From Tamarix chinensis (lineage: Eukaryota; Streptophyta; Magnoliopsida; Caryophyllales; Tamaricaceae), in the NCBI GenBank assembly GCA_030549775.1, contig CM060177.1, positions 88,383,236 to 88,447,235 of the forward strand: 64,000 nt of DNA, read 5' to 3'. Of this stretch, positions 40,861 to 53,600 are shown one piece after another. The first letter of the stretch is position 1, and every line of letters begins with the position of its first letter. The position numbers were made by a program, and so were the translations under genes. Under the pieces are notes generated by a model that saw nothing but the letters and a program-made list of their open reading frames with translations, was not told the DNA's origin and ran no database searches.

Positions 40861-42480
40861 TAATATTGGGGGTAAAATGAGGGGCTTATGACAATGGTTA
40901 TAGATAGTAGTAACAGATGGACAAATAACCAAGATCCCTATGCGAGAATTGGGTTTAAATTGGATAGAATTCTAAAAAATTGTTCTTAGTTTAGTAGAAT
41001 TCCAAATACTAATGTACAATTTCTACCGGAATGTATATATGATCATATGGAAGTACTTCTTGAGTTAGGAAAGGTAACTAATTGTGGTCCCAAACCTTTT
41101 TGTTTTCATTAATATACTCTTATACCTAGTTTTGTAGTGACAATTCAAGAGGTTTGGCATCAAGATGTTGTAGGAAGTGTAAGTTATAAAGTAGTGTAGA
41201 AAACGAAACAACTAAATTTTTAGCTAAGAAGGTTAAAATAAGAACATTGTGGGTATGTCACAGAAAAGATTGAGCAAGGTCATGTGAAATAGGTGTAAAT
41301 TCCATGTCACTTTGTACAAATAGTAATAGAATGTATAACCTCTATAAGAATCTCTTTAAAGGTAAATGGAGCTCTTACTCAACCTTTTCCTTGTATGATT
41401 AAGTGGGCTAGGGCAAGGTGACCCTATATCACCTTATTTGTTTGTGATGGAAACGGATTATCTCCGTTGTAGTCTTCAATAACATTGGTAGGAACAATAA
41501 TTTTTTTAGCATCTTAGTTGTGAGGCATTACATATCATGAATTTTTTTTCATCGTAAATGATCTATTATTTTTTGAAAAAAAAAATCTCTCATCAGCAAC
41601 TCTAGTATAAAAAAATGGAGTTTGGAGATGTCTTTGGTCCAAGGGAGGACCAAACAAAAAGCAATGCACATTTTGGTGGTGTTGAATCACAAATAAAGTA
41701 GCAATTATTTCAAACTATGAGTTTTGAGAAAGGGATGTTTCCTTTTAGGTAATTGGGAGTACTACTTGGCGTGATAAGATTGGAATTAAATACTATAAAC
41801 TACTATTAGATCAAATTCTAGCCAAAGTTAAGCACTTGACTTTAAAATTTCTTAGTTATGTTCATAAGCTACAATTAATACAGTCCTATTTGGAGGATAC
41901 ATATGGATTTTGGGCTCGATTACTATTGTTAACCCAATCTATGATCAAGTATGTGGATAGATTTTGTTGGACTTTCTTTTGGATAGGTTTAAGGGAAATA
42001 ATCATTAAGGTATTACCAGCATGGTGGAGATTTTGTTTGCCACAGAAATAAGGGGACTAGGGACAAAAGTTATATAAATATGGAAGAAGGTAGCCTTGGG
42101 AAGATACTTGTGTTTGCTCATGCATCATAATGAAAGCGTTTAGATACGTTGGGTGCATGGAGTTTATCTTATGCATACAACTATGGAGGAGTATTAACCA
42201 ATAGTTCGCCATTCTTAGATGTTTGAGTTTGTTATGAGTGTGAGATATGGTGCGATACCACATGTACAAGCTAGTAAATTTGAATAGAAATGGAGATACC
42301 ATATATAAACAATTTATGAACATATTGAATCAAAGGTTAAGCCCAAGCAATGGAGGTATTAGGTTTGGAATCATGTGGAAATGGCTAAGCATAAACTTAT
42401 CATATGTTTGTTATCCCAAATATATTGCTATTTTTATTCTTGGTCACTTTTTGTTATTCAAAAAGTTGGTACTTATATTT
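40860..42480 (+). mobile_element. LINE (non-LTR retrotransposon) ORF2 relic
   Basis: Plus-strand translation, with many stops, follows the usual plant LINE ORF2 or LINE-like RT protein order. An endonuclease C-terminal segment (NRWTNNQDPYARIGFKLDRI, then YDHMEVLLELG and GPKPFCFH) lies at 40915-41120. The distal RT/post-RT domain (GIKYYKLLLDQILAKVKHLT, LQLIQSYL, YGFWARLLLL, MIKYVDRFCW, CLPQK) lies at 41780-42055, with trailing homology to about 42450. The RT catalytic core between them is largely deleted or unrecognisable. It is not functional. Confidence 0.75.
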
Positions 42481-44384
42481 GATGAGTAACGATAGTTATT
42501 AACAATGTTGTTCCTCTCTCTCTCTCTTGACAATAGTCTTCAAGTGCATCTATTATATATATATATTGATAATAAATTGCTTTTTATGATGAAAGAAGCA
42601 AACTTGTTTTACAATATTTTCTTTTAGGCGGAAAAATTTGTTGGTATACACTATTTTTATATATACTATGTAATATGATAAAATTATTGTTAATTACAGA
42701 AATAATAATAATAATAATAATAATGTTTAATTCTTTAGACTTGAAGAAAAAGCATCAATTATTCTAAGCCACAAGTACTTTGGTGTAACTACTAATCTAA
42801 AACACCGGTGCATTTGATACACCATTCCTTAGATATTAGAATATTCTATCATCTAAACATTAGTTTTTGAGCCTGTGCAAAGCACATAATTTTTAAATAA
42901 ACTATGTGTATGTAAATTTTTTTAAATGCCTAAATTAAAATTAATAGTTATAATATGAATATACTTTAAATTTTTGTTATATATTCGTAAATTTAAGAGG
43001 AAAATATGTTGTAATAAAACAATGCATAATATTAATAAATATTCAAAAAATCATATACTATAAAGAGTGAACGAATGAAATATCATGTTCTAAATTTCAA
43101 TAAGAAAATTATGTAAAATCAAGTCATAAATTATCATACACTAATTGTTGCTCATATATACCTATCAAGGGCTTCTTTATGTAGATTGTATTGTATTAAG
43201 AAAGAGGATTTCTCCACCATAGATAGTGTATAGTAGTCATGCGATTGGATAAAATAACATTTTTTTAAGATGAATAATCTTCTTCTCTTATATAGCCTAT
43301 GGACAATATATGCTAATTTTTTAAATTTTGAAAAAAATAGAGGAAAAAAAAAAGACACTATAATTCTTAAATACAATTTACAGTATATCTTTATATTATT
43401 ATTTTTTTATTGATGTTTATTACTATAATTGATTATATCGTGGACAGTTACTTAAGATATCATATATATATATGTATCATAATATTTATTGTGATCATAG
43501 CTGTACTCTATATATTATCACTTAGAGTTTAATCGGAACGAATAGACCCTTTATATTAAAATTTATATAATCATGTGTTGCATATAATTATACTACCCCT
43601 CCCCCCCCCCCAAAAAAAACCTTTGACAAGTGTTTTGATGAACAATATAGGTAAAATATGACCTAAAAGTATAGGACCAAAACTGAGGGCTTAATATACT
43701 TAAAATATAGTACCGAAATTATTTAAGCTGTCAATAGTTTAAAATATAGCAACTACGGTATAACCAAAAAATTGCAATTAACTTATTATTGACAAAAGAT
43801 TTCAAGAGGCAACGAATGGAACGTGAGAAGAGAAACCCAACAACTTTTAAGATCAAAAATGGGGAGGGGATATGTACATTTTACAAAGATATCAGAGACA
43901 AAAGAAATAAGTTATAAAACATAGATAGTACATGTTGCAAAGAATGTCACACTTTGATAGTATGTTATAAAAAATTGCCCTGATCTATTTAATTACCATA
44001 AACACAATAGATGCGGCTTCGTAGGTTTCTCGAAAAAATTAAAAACAAGACTTTCTAAACTTTAGAAGTAAATTATATAAATTAGGAAAAAAATAATTTA
44101 ACAGAAAATCAACTCCATAAATATAGAGATCATTTGAAAAGATCGTAGCTTCCTAAATTATAGTTGGTGATCATAAACAAAACAAATAACATATAATTAA
44201 CAAAAAAGATAAATTATAAGAAAAAATGAATAAATAATTTAAAGACAAAACATAAATTCTGAGAAAATTTGAAATGCATTATGAGATTATAATATACAAA
44301 CGTGAGTAGATAGCTTCCACAATAACATTTGTTGTCAGAAGGTGCTGGCTGCTGGAAAAAACCCTTTGATAGTAATAATCTTAC
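42481..44384. other. AT-rich intergenic stretch
   Basis: It holds short simple repeats: (TC)n at about 42511-42528, (AAT)n at about 42701-42725, and a C10/A8 tract at about 43597-43618. No gene was seen. The right end is probably the downstream flank and 3'UTR of the sphingosine kinase gene. Confidence 0.5.
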
Positions 44385-44608
44385 CAACAATAACATCACC
44401 GAAAACCAACCCAAAAACACAAGTATAACTATACTTTCAGATTATGTTTCGTAAACAATAATTCTCTTTTCTCGTTTACATTTGTGTACAAATACAACAA
44501 TAACATCAACGAAAACCACCCAAAAACACAAGTGTAACTATACTTTCAGATTCTGTTTCGTAAACAATAATTCTCTTTTCTCGTTTACATTTGTATACAA
44601 ATACAACA
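44385..44608. repeat. Two-copy 110-bp tandem duplication in the kinase 3' region
   Basis: The phrase AACAATAACATCA(C/A)CGAAAA recurs 110 bp apart (44391 versus 44501), and the copies stay nearly identical through CTATACTTTCAGATT and GTTTCGTAAACAATAATTC. High identity suggests a recent event. It lies about 85-300 bp past the stop codon, in the probable 3'UTR. Confidence 0.9.
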
Positions 44609-44691
44609 AACAGTATCATTTAAAAACGATACTGCAACAAAATGGAAGCCGCGCGTGCGGCCTGAAATTTTATACTTTGTCGTAAACATCA

Positions 44692-47600
44692 CTACAGTGG
44701 AGAAAACAAAGTAGCTAAACCTCGATCAATTATAATTTGAACCTTATCATATGTCATCAAGAACTTACGATCAGACATACACGTCCCAGTCCCTCTGGCC
44801 AAGACCTCACCATCAGAATCAATGATCCCTCCTTTCGTTGAATCTTCGATACGTTGACCAGGTTCCAAGATGAAGGCTTTAACCTGTGAATGTGATATGC
44901 CATCATGAAACACCACAAAATGTCAGAAGGGAGTATGCCTGGGACTGGGAGCTAAATGGTGATAAAAAAATAAAAATAAAAAAAAGATAACTGAGAAGCG
45001 GAACTCGTTAAGTGACTGGATTTATAACAATCAGAAGCGAACCAAACTCAACTAACCTTTAGGTATAAGACATATGGTGATTTGACATGGTTCCCCGTGT
45101 TCAGTTCTGTGAAGAGTGATAATAAACCTAGTTTGGGGCAATCCTTGATGAGGACTAAATCCAAGTAACCATCCGAAAACTGCAAATTCACAAACAAAAT
45201 TTAGTTAAGAGCCACAAGATAACAGAAAGTACTAGCAATCGACTAGATCAGCCATTCAGAAGCCTAGATTTTCAACCAATTGAACAAGTTAGAATGAAAA
45301 AGGTGGATGTGGTCACACATTTATCTCAATTAAATTAAACTAGAATATATGTCGCCCAACTATAATCAGAAAACACAAGAACCACACACTGAAGGTATTT
45401 TGAATCAATATATGAATTCTATCCACACTCGGTCTCTCGGGAAGGAGGAATATGTGATCAGTTTCAGGTATTAACAGGATATGAGAAACAGGTGTAGCAG
45501 CAAGTTCATCTTAAAAAATTGTCATGATGACGAAACCAACCTTGGCATTAGGTGCCGGCATTGCATCTTCACTGCCCCAACGTACATTATGGAGCCAAAC
45601 TGAAACAAAAGGTCCTTCTATGGATCTCCAGTTCATGTTTTCAAGGTCAAGCTTAGGCCCTCGGTAGCTTTTTTCTGTAGCCTTCTGCTCCTCAATAGCA
45701 TTGCAGCTTAGTAAATCATCAATTGATTGGAGCTTCTGGCTGATTTGTTCAACGTGATCTTCAGATCCAGGTGCAGGAACAAAATAAATACGGCCTTGAT
45801 ATTTCCTCAAGTGAGCTATTCTTTGAACAGCCTGTTGAAATCGGAGAAGTATCATCAGTAACACCAGAAATTAAGAGATGAGAAACCAATTACAATATCA
45901 GAACTTCACAACCTTTCAATCATGAAAATGCCAGCCTTTAAAAGCCAGAATAATGTGGTTAAAGCATCATGCATCGTTCACATCACTGCTATGTGTGTCA
46001 CAATTTAAGCTTAAAGTTTGACAACACATTCAGATTGTAATGTGTTATGAAAAGTACTATTATAGTTAACTGACATTGTTCTGCTAATGGAAGAGAGAAA
46101 GGGTGGGGGAGGGTGGAGGAAGACGGAACTTTCAAATGAGGGTAAGTGTCAAAACTAATGGAAGAAAAAGATTGAATCATACATAGAAGTCTAAACGAGC
46201 ACTTCCCATCCACCTGTACTTCTCAGATTCAATGTCTATATCCGCCACAAGACCTATAACATTTGAAATTAGGAAACTATCGAGATTAAGTCAACTTCAG
46301 CAAAACAGTACAGAGAATGGAAAAGACAGTGAATAACAACAGATTTAGACGTCACTAAGAAGCTAATATTCAAGATCATATTCATACCCCATGCAAGCAT
46401 CAAGACACTGAAAAATCTGGTCTTCCCTTGCGAGATTGTAGCAACATCCAAAGACTGCTTATGACCTACAACAAAATACAAGTTCGCCTGAAAATGAATG
46501 ATTAAAATAGAAGACCAGCAGAGCTTGCCATGCAAAGTAATATTTAACCTCGAATGATGGCGAGAACAGCATTAAATACAGTGCACGGTTCACCAACTGA
46601 ATCCAGAAGGGATTTTGCCATACCATTTCCTGTACCTGCAAGAACATAAGTTTTGCAAGCAGCATCAGAGAAAAGAAACAGAAAAAGCACCTTCGATCTA
46701 ATACCAAAAACGTTAGCCAGGTATCTTAACATGCAACGGCAATGGCAGATTTCTCCACATTTTAGGAGATTATGACAAAAAGACATTCGAGCAGAAATAC
46801 TGCTAGATCATAGAGAATATAGTTGCTTCCTTCAACATTTACACGCTTTGTCTTCAACCTCTGATAATTCCCCGTCTAAGCAATCAGTGATGGTTCATCA
46901 AACCCTTTCGAAGGAGATGAAGAACAAATATTAATAGAACTGAATTACAGGTGGAAGAAAGCCTATGGCAATATGGCATATCAAATTTGAAGCAGAAGTT
47001 TAAGCCAAAAAAGAGGAAAAAGAAAAAATAAACTCAAAGACAATATATGGTACAACTTCACACATTCAAGTGATATATGAAACCACAGGAGGCCTTCAAT
47101 GTACATAAGAAATGGATTTGTAACATTTAATCAACACAGGAGTCCGTACTGCTAATTTAGCTCAGCGCAAGTAATATATAAGAGAATATAACTCAGGAAT
47201 AAGGGAAAGATTGCAAGAGTAAATGCAGAAATTAGAAATTTACCTGCAGGAACTATTCCCAGAGGCATTTTGATCGCAGTTTGCCAGTCCTCTCTTTGCA
47301 GTAGCCCGTTTACAACCTACTAAAGTGTGCAGTTAGTGTAAGTAACATCGAATCTAGGAACGATAGAGTTGTCTCAAGCTACATGGATTAGTTATATTCA
47401 ATCTAATACCTTGTTGCAGTCGATTGGCAGCACACCTAATGGACAATACGAGAAAATGCAGCTACATATAGTGGTGTTTGAGCATGAATGCTCTTAGTGC
47501 CTGTTTACTCGCCTTATTTTCAAATAATAGAAGATAAAATAATAGTAATCATTACTACTACTACTAATACTACTACTATTATTATTACAATAAACTAATA

Positions 47601-50600
47601 AGATTTTTAATAAAAATAAAATATATTATTATTATTGTTATAAATATTATTATCATAAAGATAAAATAAAATTATATTTATAATAATAACTATTATAATA
47701 AATATTATTAGCATAAATATAATATTAAAATTAACATTATCATGAACTAAAATGATAATAATAATAATAATTAGAATCATAAATAATTATTCTTAATTGT
47801 AATAATAAGTACTATTATTATAATTACTGTTATTATTACAATCATTACTTTTATACAGGATGGGTTGCTGCCCACCCTCTTGCAGGTCAATATTATTACT
47901 ATAATTAATATTATTATTGTTAATAATATTTTTATAATTATAATAACATTATTACTAATATTTTAGTTGCTATTTTTCATTATAATTAATATCATTATTA
48001 TTATAATTATACTAATAACTGTTATTTTATTAATGATCATAAGAATAATTAGTTACTTTAAATTTAATTCTCATCAAATAAGATCAAGATAACAAAAATG
48101 GGGCCTGAATCTCCTACTCACATGACTGTCTAGCAAACATGGCTTTGCATATCAAACAGTATGCCCAAATATTTTTAACGAAAATGAATGGCTTCTTTAG
48201 CCTAAAAGGCTTTCTCAAGACAAGCTTGACCTGATCCAGTATTCCGTCACCACTACACAAACAATTGAACACATAACTACTGACCTCAACTAATATTCCA
48301 TCGCCACTAACACAAACAAGGCCATCATACTTGGTAAGATCCAGTGAATAAGCACTTTCCTGCGCATGAAGCTGGTACTGGGTCTCTAGAAGGCAGCAAT
48401 AATAATAGGTATTATAAAGATGTTCTAGCAAGCTCTTAGGAAACAAAAGACAGCAAACAGCATATAAATCACACAATACCTTGAACTGTAAATTGTATCT
48501 CAGCATCATCAAGTAGTGGTTTTACGACATCTTCAAATATCTTTGACGCCGACTTTTTTCCACCAAATGGATTCACAAAAATGAAAAGCCTTTTTGGACG
48601 ACCTATGACAATGATCAAAAACATAGGGATCATTCTCTCAAATACCCATTGTAGCTCACATGCTCGCCGTAGGGGATGACCCACCCTTGCCCCTCGGCGG
48701 CCCAACGGAATGACACACTCCCCGGGACTAGCTGAGTCCAAAAGATAACATCAAAAAATCCAAGGATTTAATCGTTAGCACAATTATAAAGAAAAATAAA
48801 AGTTGTAGGCACAAGAATGAGGATTTAGAGGGGAAGAAATTGAGACTTTTATTGAATATGAAGAATAGGAGATTGCGCACACACTCCTTTTACAATCGGT
48901 AAGCATAAGGGCCTTCACACCCTCCCTCGTCAAGCTTAGGCTGACGTAGACTACCTCATTAGCTGATAAACTTAGTACAAGTTTCTAACTAACAACAATC
49001 GGTGTCAGAAGAACTGTAAAAGTTACCTTCTAGTGATTATTCCTATGACTTAACCCTATCGATCATAGGCTGTCATGTCTAATGAGAACAAATCCCTTGA
49101 AAGACAGCCCACATACCAAGACAACCCAAACAAGAAGTTTACCTTGGTCTTGACTAAGCTGATTCATTTCATGTCCGATTTGCCAACTAATCTCATCAAT
49201 TAGTCTTTTGTTGGTTGACTACCTTAGCCCCTTGCCTAACCGGCGCATATGTCTGGCCGAACCACCTTAGTTGTCCGACCCACATCCACTAACTAATGTC
49301 CTTTGGCCAACCAACTGATGGATTGTATCTTGTGTCTCAACTTTGGTTCTCAAGACACTTCTTATGTTGAGAAATCCTAATAATTCTCCCCCTTCCAAGT
49401 CATGGGAAGAACCAACTTGTTCTCTATCAAGAAGAACCATGCACCATGCTCAACCTAGCCTTGGTGCAACATAGATCATGCATACTTTTGGACAAGAACT
49501 TTGTAAGCATATACGACACTTTTTTATCGAAATGGACTTTCTCCGGACACAATTATCTCTCCTCAAACACATCTTGTATCCAGTGATACCTAACCTAAAT
49601 ATGTTTGGATTTAATAGTTGACATTCTTGCTAACATGCAAGATGCTTTATACCACAAATTTGGCATGACTCAAGCCAATATCCGTAAACAATCTCTACAT
49701 CCACAACATCTCCATTCACCTATTGGTAATGATTGTGTACTCGGTCTCAATTGTAGACAAAGCCCCACTCCCTCACAAGATGAATAGAAAGCCAGATGTC
49801 AATCATCTTGTACCTCGTCATATCCGATCTGAGTTAATATAGCTAACCAATATTAGTCTGGCCCTATTGAAAAACAACCTTATATTATATGTCCCTCATA
49901 GATAACTTAATATCCACTTTACTGTCTTCTAATGATCTTTGCTCAAGTTAGACATGAATCGACTGACTGAGCCGACAACAAATGTAAGGTCAAGCCTTGT
50001 ACACATCATTCCATACATCATACTCTCAATGATTGACACATATGAAATCTAACTCATCTTCTTCGTGCCATCTTCACCCTTCAGAGATAAAGTTTTACTC
50101 AACTAGAAGTGAGGAGAAAGAAGACATATGACTATTTTATCTTAGTTCATGTTGAATCTCTTAAGCACCTTATCTATGCATTCCTCTAGAGATAGCCATA
50201 GCTTTCATCTCGATCATGTGTGATGTATATGCCTAGGATCTACTTGGCATGACCTAAATATTTTATTTCAAAAGATTTAGATGAATCTTGTTCCAACTTT
50301 GAAATCTGTTGCCGATCCTGGCCCATAATCAACATGTCATCCACATATAGAAGTAAAAGGATAAAATTACTAGCCTTTAACCTTTGCACAAATATACAAT
50401 GGTTCACTAACATTATAATACCTCGAATTTTTGCTAAAGCTCATCCCGAGTAATTAATATCATAACCTAATTCGATTCTCGGAAAATTAATATTTCTATC
50501 TTACCCTAACTCATTAATCCTAATTCTTAACTTAACCCTAATCTCTATTCCGGGTTATTAACATTTTAACCTAAACCTAACCCCAAATGGTTGATAATTA

Positions 50601-53600
50601 ATTTATCCTAATATCCTAATCTAAATTATTTTAACCTAAATCTAAATCGAAACCTACATTTATTTTTTCTTCCCTTTTTTTTTCCTAATCCTTTTTCCCC
50701 TTTCCTTTCTTTCTTTTTCTTTTTCCCTGCCCGGTCGATTTCCTTTCCCTTCTTCCTGCATGAAACCTTCCCCGACCATGCCCTCTAACATCTCCTCTCA
50801 TACTATCACCTACACCCTACCCCATCATCACATGCCCTGCACTTAAGGGTTTGCTTTGAAAACTTTGCCCGATCATCCCATTCCCTTCTCCCTCTATGCA
50901 TGCAACATACACATATATATACACTCACACACTTCACATTTAATGCCCCAACAATTTTCTTCCTCCAATTTTTCTGTCAAAACATACGCTACCAGACGCA
51001 GCTTTCTCTCCTTCCTCTCCCTCCATTTTGTCGTCACCAAACACACCCCAAAAACCACCACCAGCCATCCTTGCCACAACTTCTTCCTTTGCACCAGCAA
51101 CTCCCACTGAAACCACACCCCTACCACTAGCAAGCTCCACCAAAACACTCCTACCTCCTTCAACAATAACAACTGAACCTCCCCCTTTTTCTCCACCACA
51201 CACCACCTTCGATAACCTTAACCGTTCCTTCTTCCCTACCACTAGCCAAAGTTGTCGTTCCCTACTCCCTACCTTAGCGAAAACCACTGCAACACATCCT
51301 CTCCATTCGGCCAAAACTAACGCAACCAACACCCACCCTTCAGCCACTTCCACCACAAGCAACCACCACCCTTCAACCTCCCCTACCGTTGCACACCCCT
51401 TAGCAATGACAGCTCCCCCCATCTCCTCAGCATATCCCATCGGTCCCCATCCTTGTTGGACAAAGTTTGGCCAAGACTCCCTTGAACCTTGTTTAAGTTT
51501 TTCTCTAATCATTTCCCTCTCTATTACCTTAACTTTTCCTTAATTATATCATCAAGTTCTAATGATGCTTTATTATTATTTCTTAAGTGATTTTCCAGAG
51601 GAGGCAAGATAGGATACATGCTTAGAGAGCGGTGCCCTTTTCTATAAAGATACTAGTCGTAGTCTAGGGTTTTTGTGCTAAATGTTATGTTTGATTATAT
51701 ATATTATCATGTTATTATTATTATGTTGATAAACGCATGTTGTTAATACTATGATACGAGAACATGATATTATGTGATGGAAATGAGTAAGTGGAGAATC
51801 ATGCGATATTGTTACAATAATTACTATGTGGAAAATCCAAAGATGATCGATATAATATGTGGTTGTGATATGGGCTTAATAAAGTATGATAAGTGGAAAA
51901 TTTAATATGTGTAAGATGTATGGTGATAAATGGAGGATTTGAAAACAATGATACCAAACATATAAGGTTTTTGTGAAATAAGGGCATTTGGTTATCTTTA
52001 ATGGTATTTTGGTCAATATGGGGCTAATGTATACATTATGATATTTTCAAATGTTAGGTGATTTAAAATATGCTAGGAGTTTCGCATGAAATATTTGGAG
52101 TAATTATAAATGGCATAAGTTCCACAAAATGAGGAAATAGCTTAATTTAGAAATAGTAACTTTTGATATAAGGTTGTTATCGCATATATAAAACATTAGA
52201 GTTAGCCATTAAATTTCGGATATGTTAATAATAATAATAATAATTGAGAAATAGATACTAAATTTGATGGATAAAGAGCAATAGAGGAGAAATAATGCCT
52301 AAAAAGTGAAACTAGAATTTTAAAGGAAGTATATGAATCTTAACCCTTAAAAACAACCTTATCATCTATGTGATTGTGATTTACTTGCCTTAATTATATT
52401 TTGTACCAATCAAATCAATCATGAATAAGACATTAATGAAAGATCACATGAGTTAAGGATGAGGTGATTTATTGGGTCCATTCTATCGAACGATTATAGT
52501 AGCTCAGGTGTGTGTTTTTTTCCTAAAAGGGGCATCAATTCGTTCTACCGGATTAAGAATAGTAAGGCTCTAAATTCACTGTGAATGAGAATATGATTTG
52601 AAATAAGTAACTAATGGATAAGATATTAATTATTTAAAGTGGAAGATTACATAAGTAAGGACCAAGATGTTAGGTTTGTTCCACCAAACGATAATAACAG
52701 CTCAAGTGTATTATTCCTGATAGGTGCTCCAGATCATTCCACCAGTTTAAAAATAGTGGTTCACGAGCATTTTTTCGAGAGTTGTAGAGTTTGTTCCACC
52801 AGACAATAATAATGGCTCAGGTATATTGTCCCGAGAGATGCTTCAGTCCATTCTACCAAATTATGAATAGTAGGGTCCTTGAAACTCAACATAAATAAAG
52901 AATAGATTATGTTATATCTAATAATGAGTTCTGGATCATTTTTACCTGACATCATTTTATGTTAATACGCATGTATGCTTGTTCCTTGATGTGAACTTAT
53001 GTTCTTCCTTGTACCCCTCACTCAACTAAGTTGTAACCTTACTCAGTACGTAGCGTACTGGTCATCCTTTTTATGGGTGTTGCTCTTTTCCACGAATAGA
53101 TCTATCTTGTTTTGCAGGTGAATGTTAATTACTACTTTAAGAGTGTTTGCCTTCGGTAAGCGCTAACCAGATTGGTATGAGGTATAATTCTCCCAATATC
53201 TCTATCTCTCTGAGGACTCTTAGTCCTTTGTTTTCACTACTTATTTCCTTCTCTCTAGTTCATATCCTGTATTATAATGGAATCAAGTGTTTCCCATACC
53301 TTATTCCTAGGGACAAAGTTACTTTTGCCTTGCACCCAACATAAGCTAGGCATAGGGAGTGTCTCTTCTATGTTGGATGCAACATGACACCCTTCGTTTT
53401 GTGTTTTGGCTTCCGTTATTAATTCCCTAAAACAAAATTTTTATGTTCCAAATTTGGGGGTGTTACAGACATTTTCTTATGCCCCTCACGAGCCATGAAT
53501 AACTTGAGCTTTGTGTACCAATGCCTCGGTATCTACTTCAGTCCATATAAGCTCTTAGCTTATATACCATACCTTCTTTATCTTTAACCTCAAACCCCTT

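Noticed and set aside
48469..48741. 90-aa frame starting MDSASPGECV as a kinase start
   Set aside because: Its first half is copia LTR and intron sequence; the exon proper starts at the AG acceptor next to 48602.
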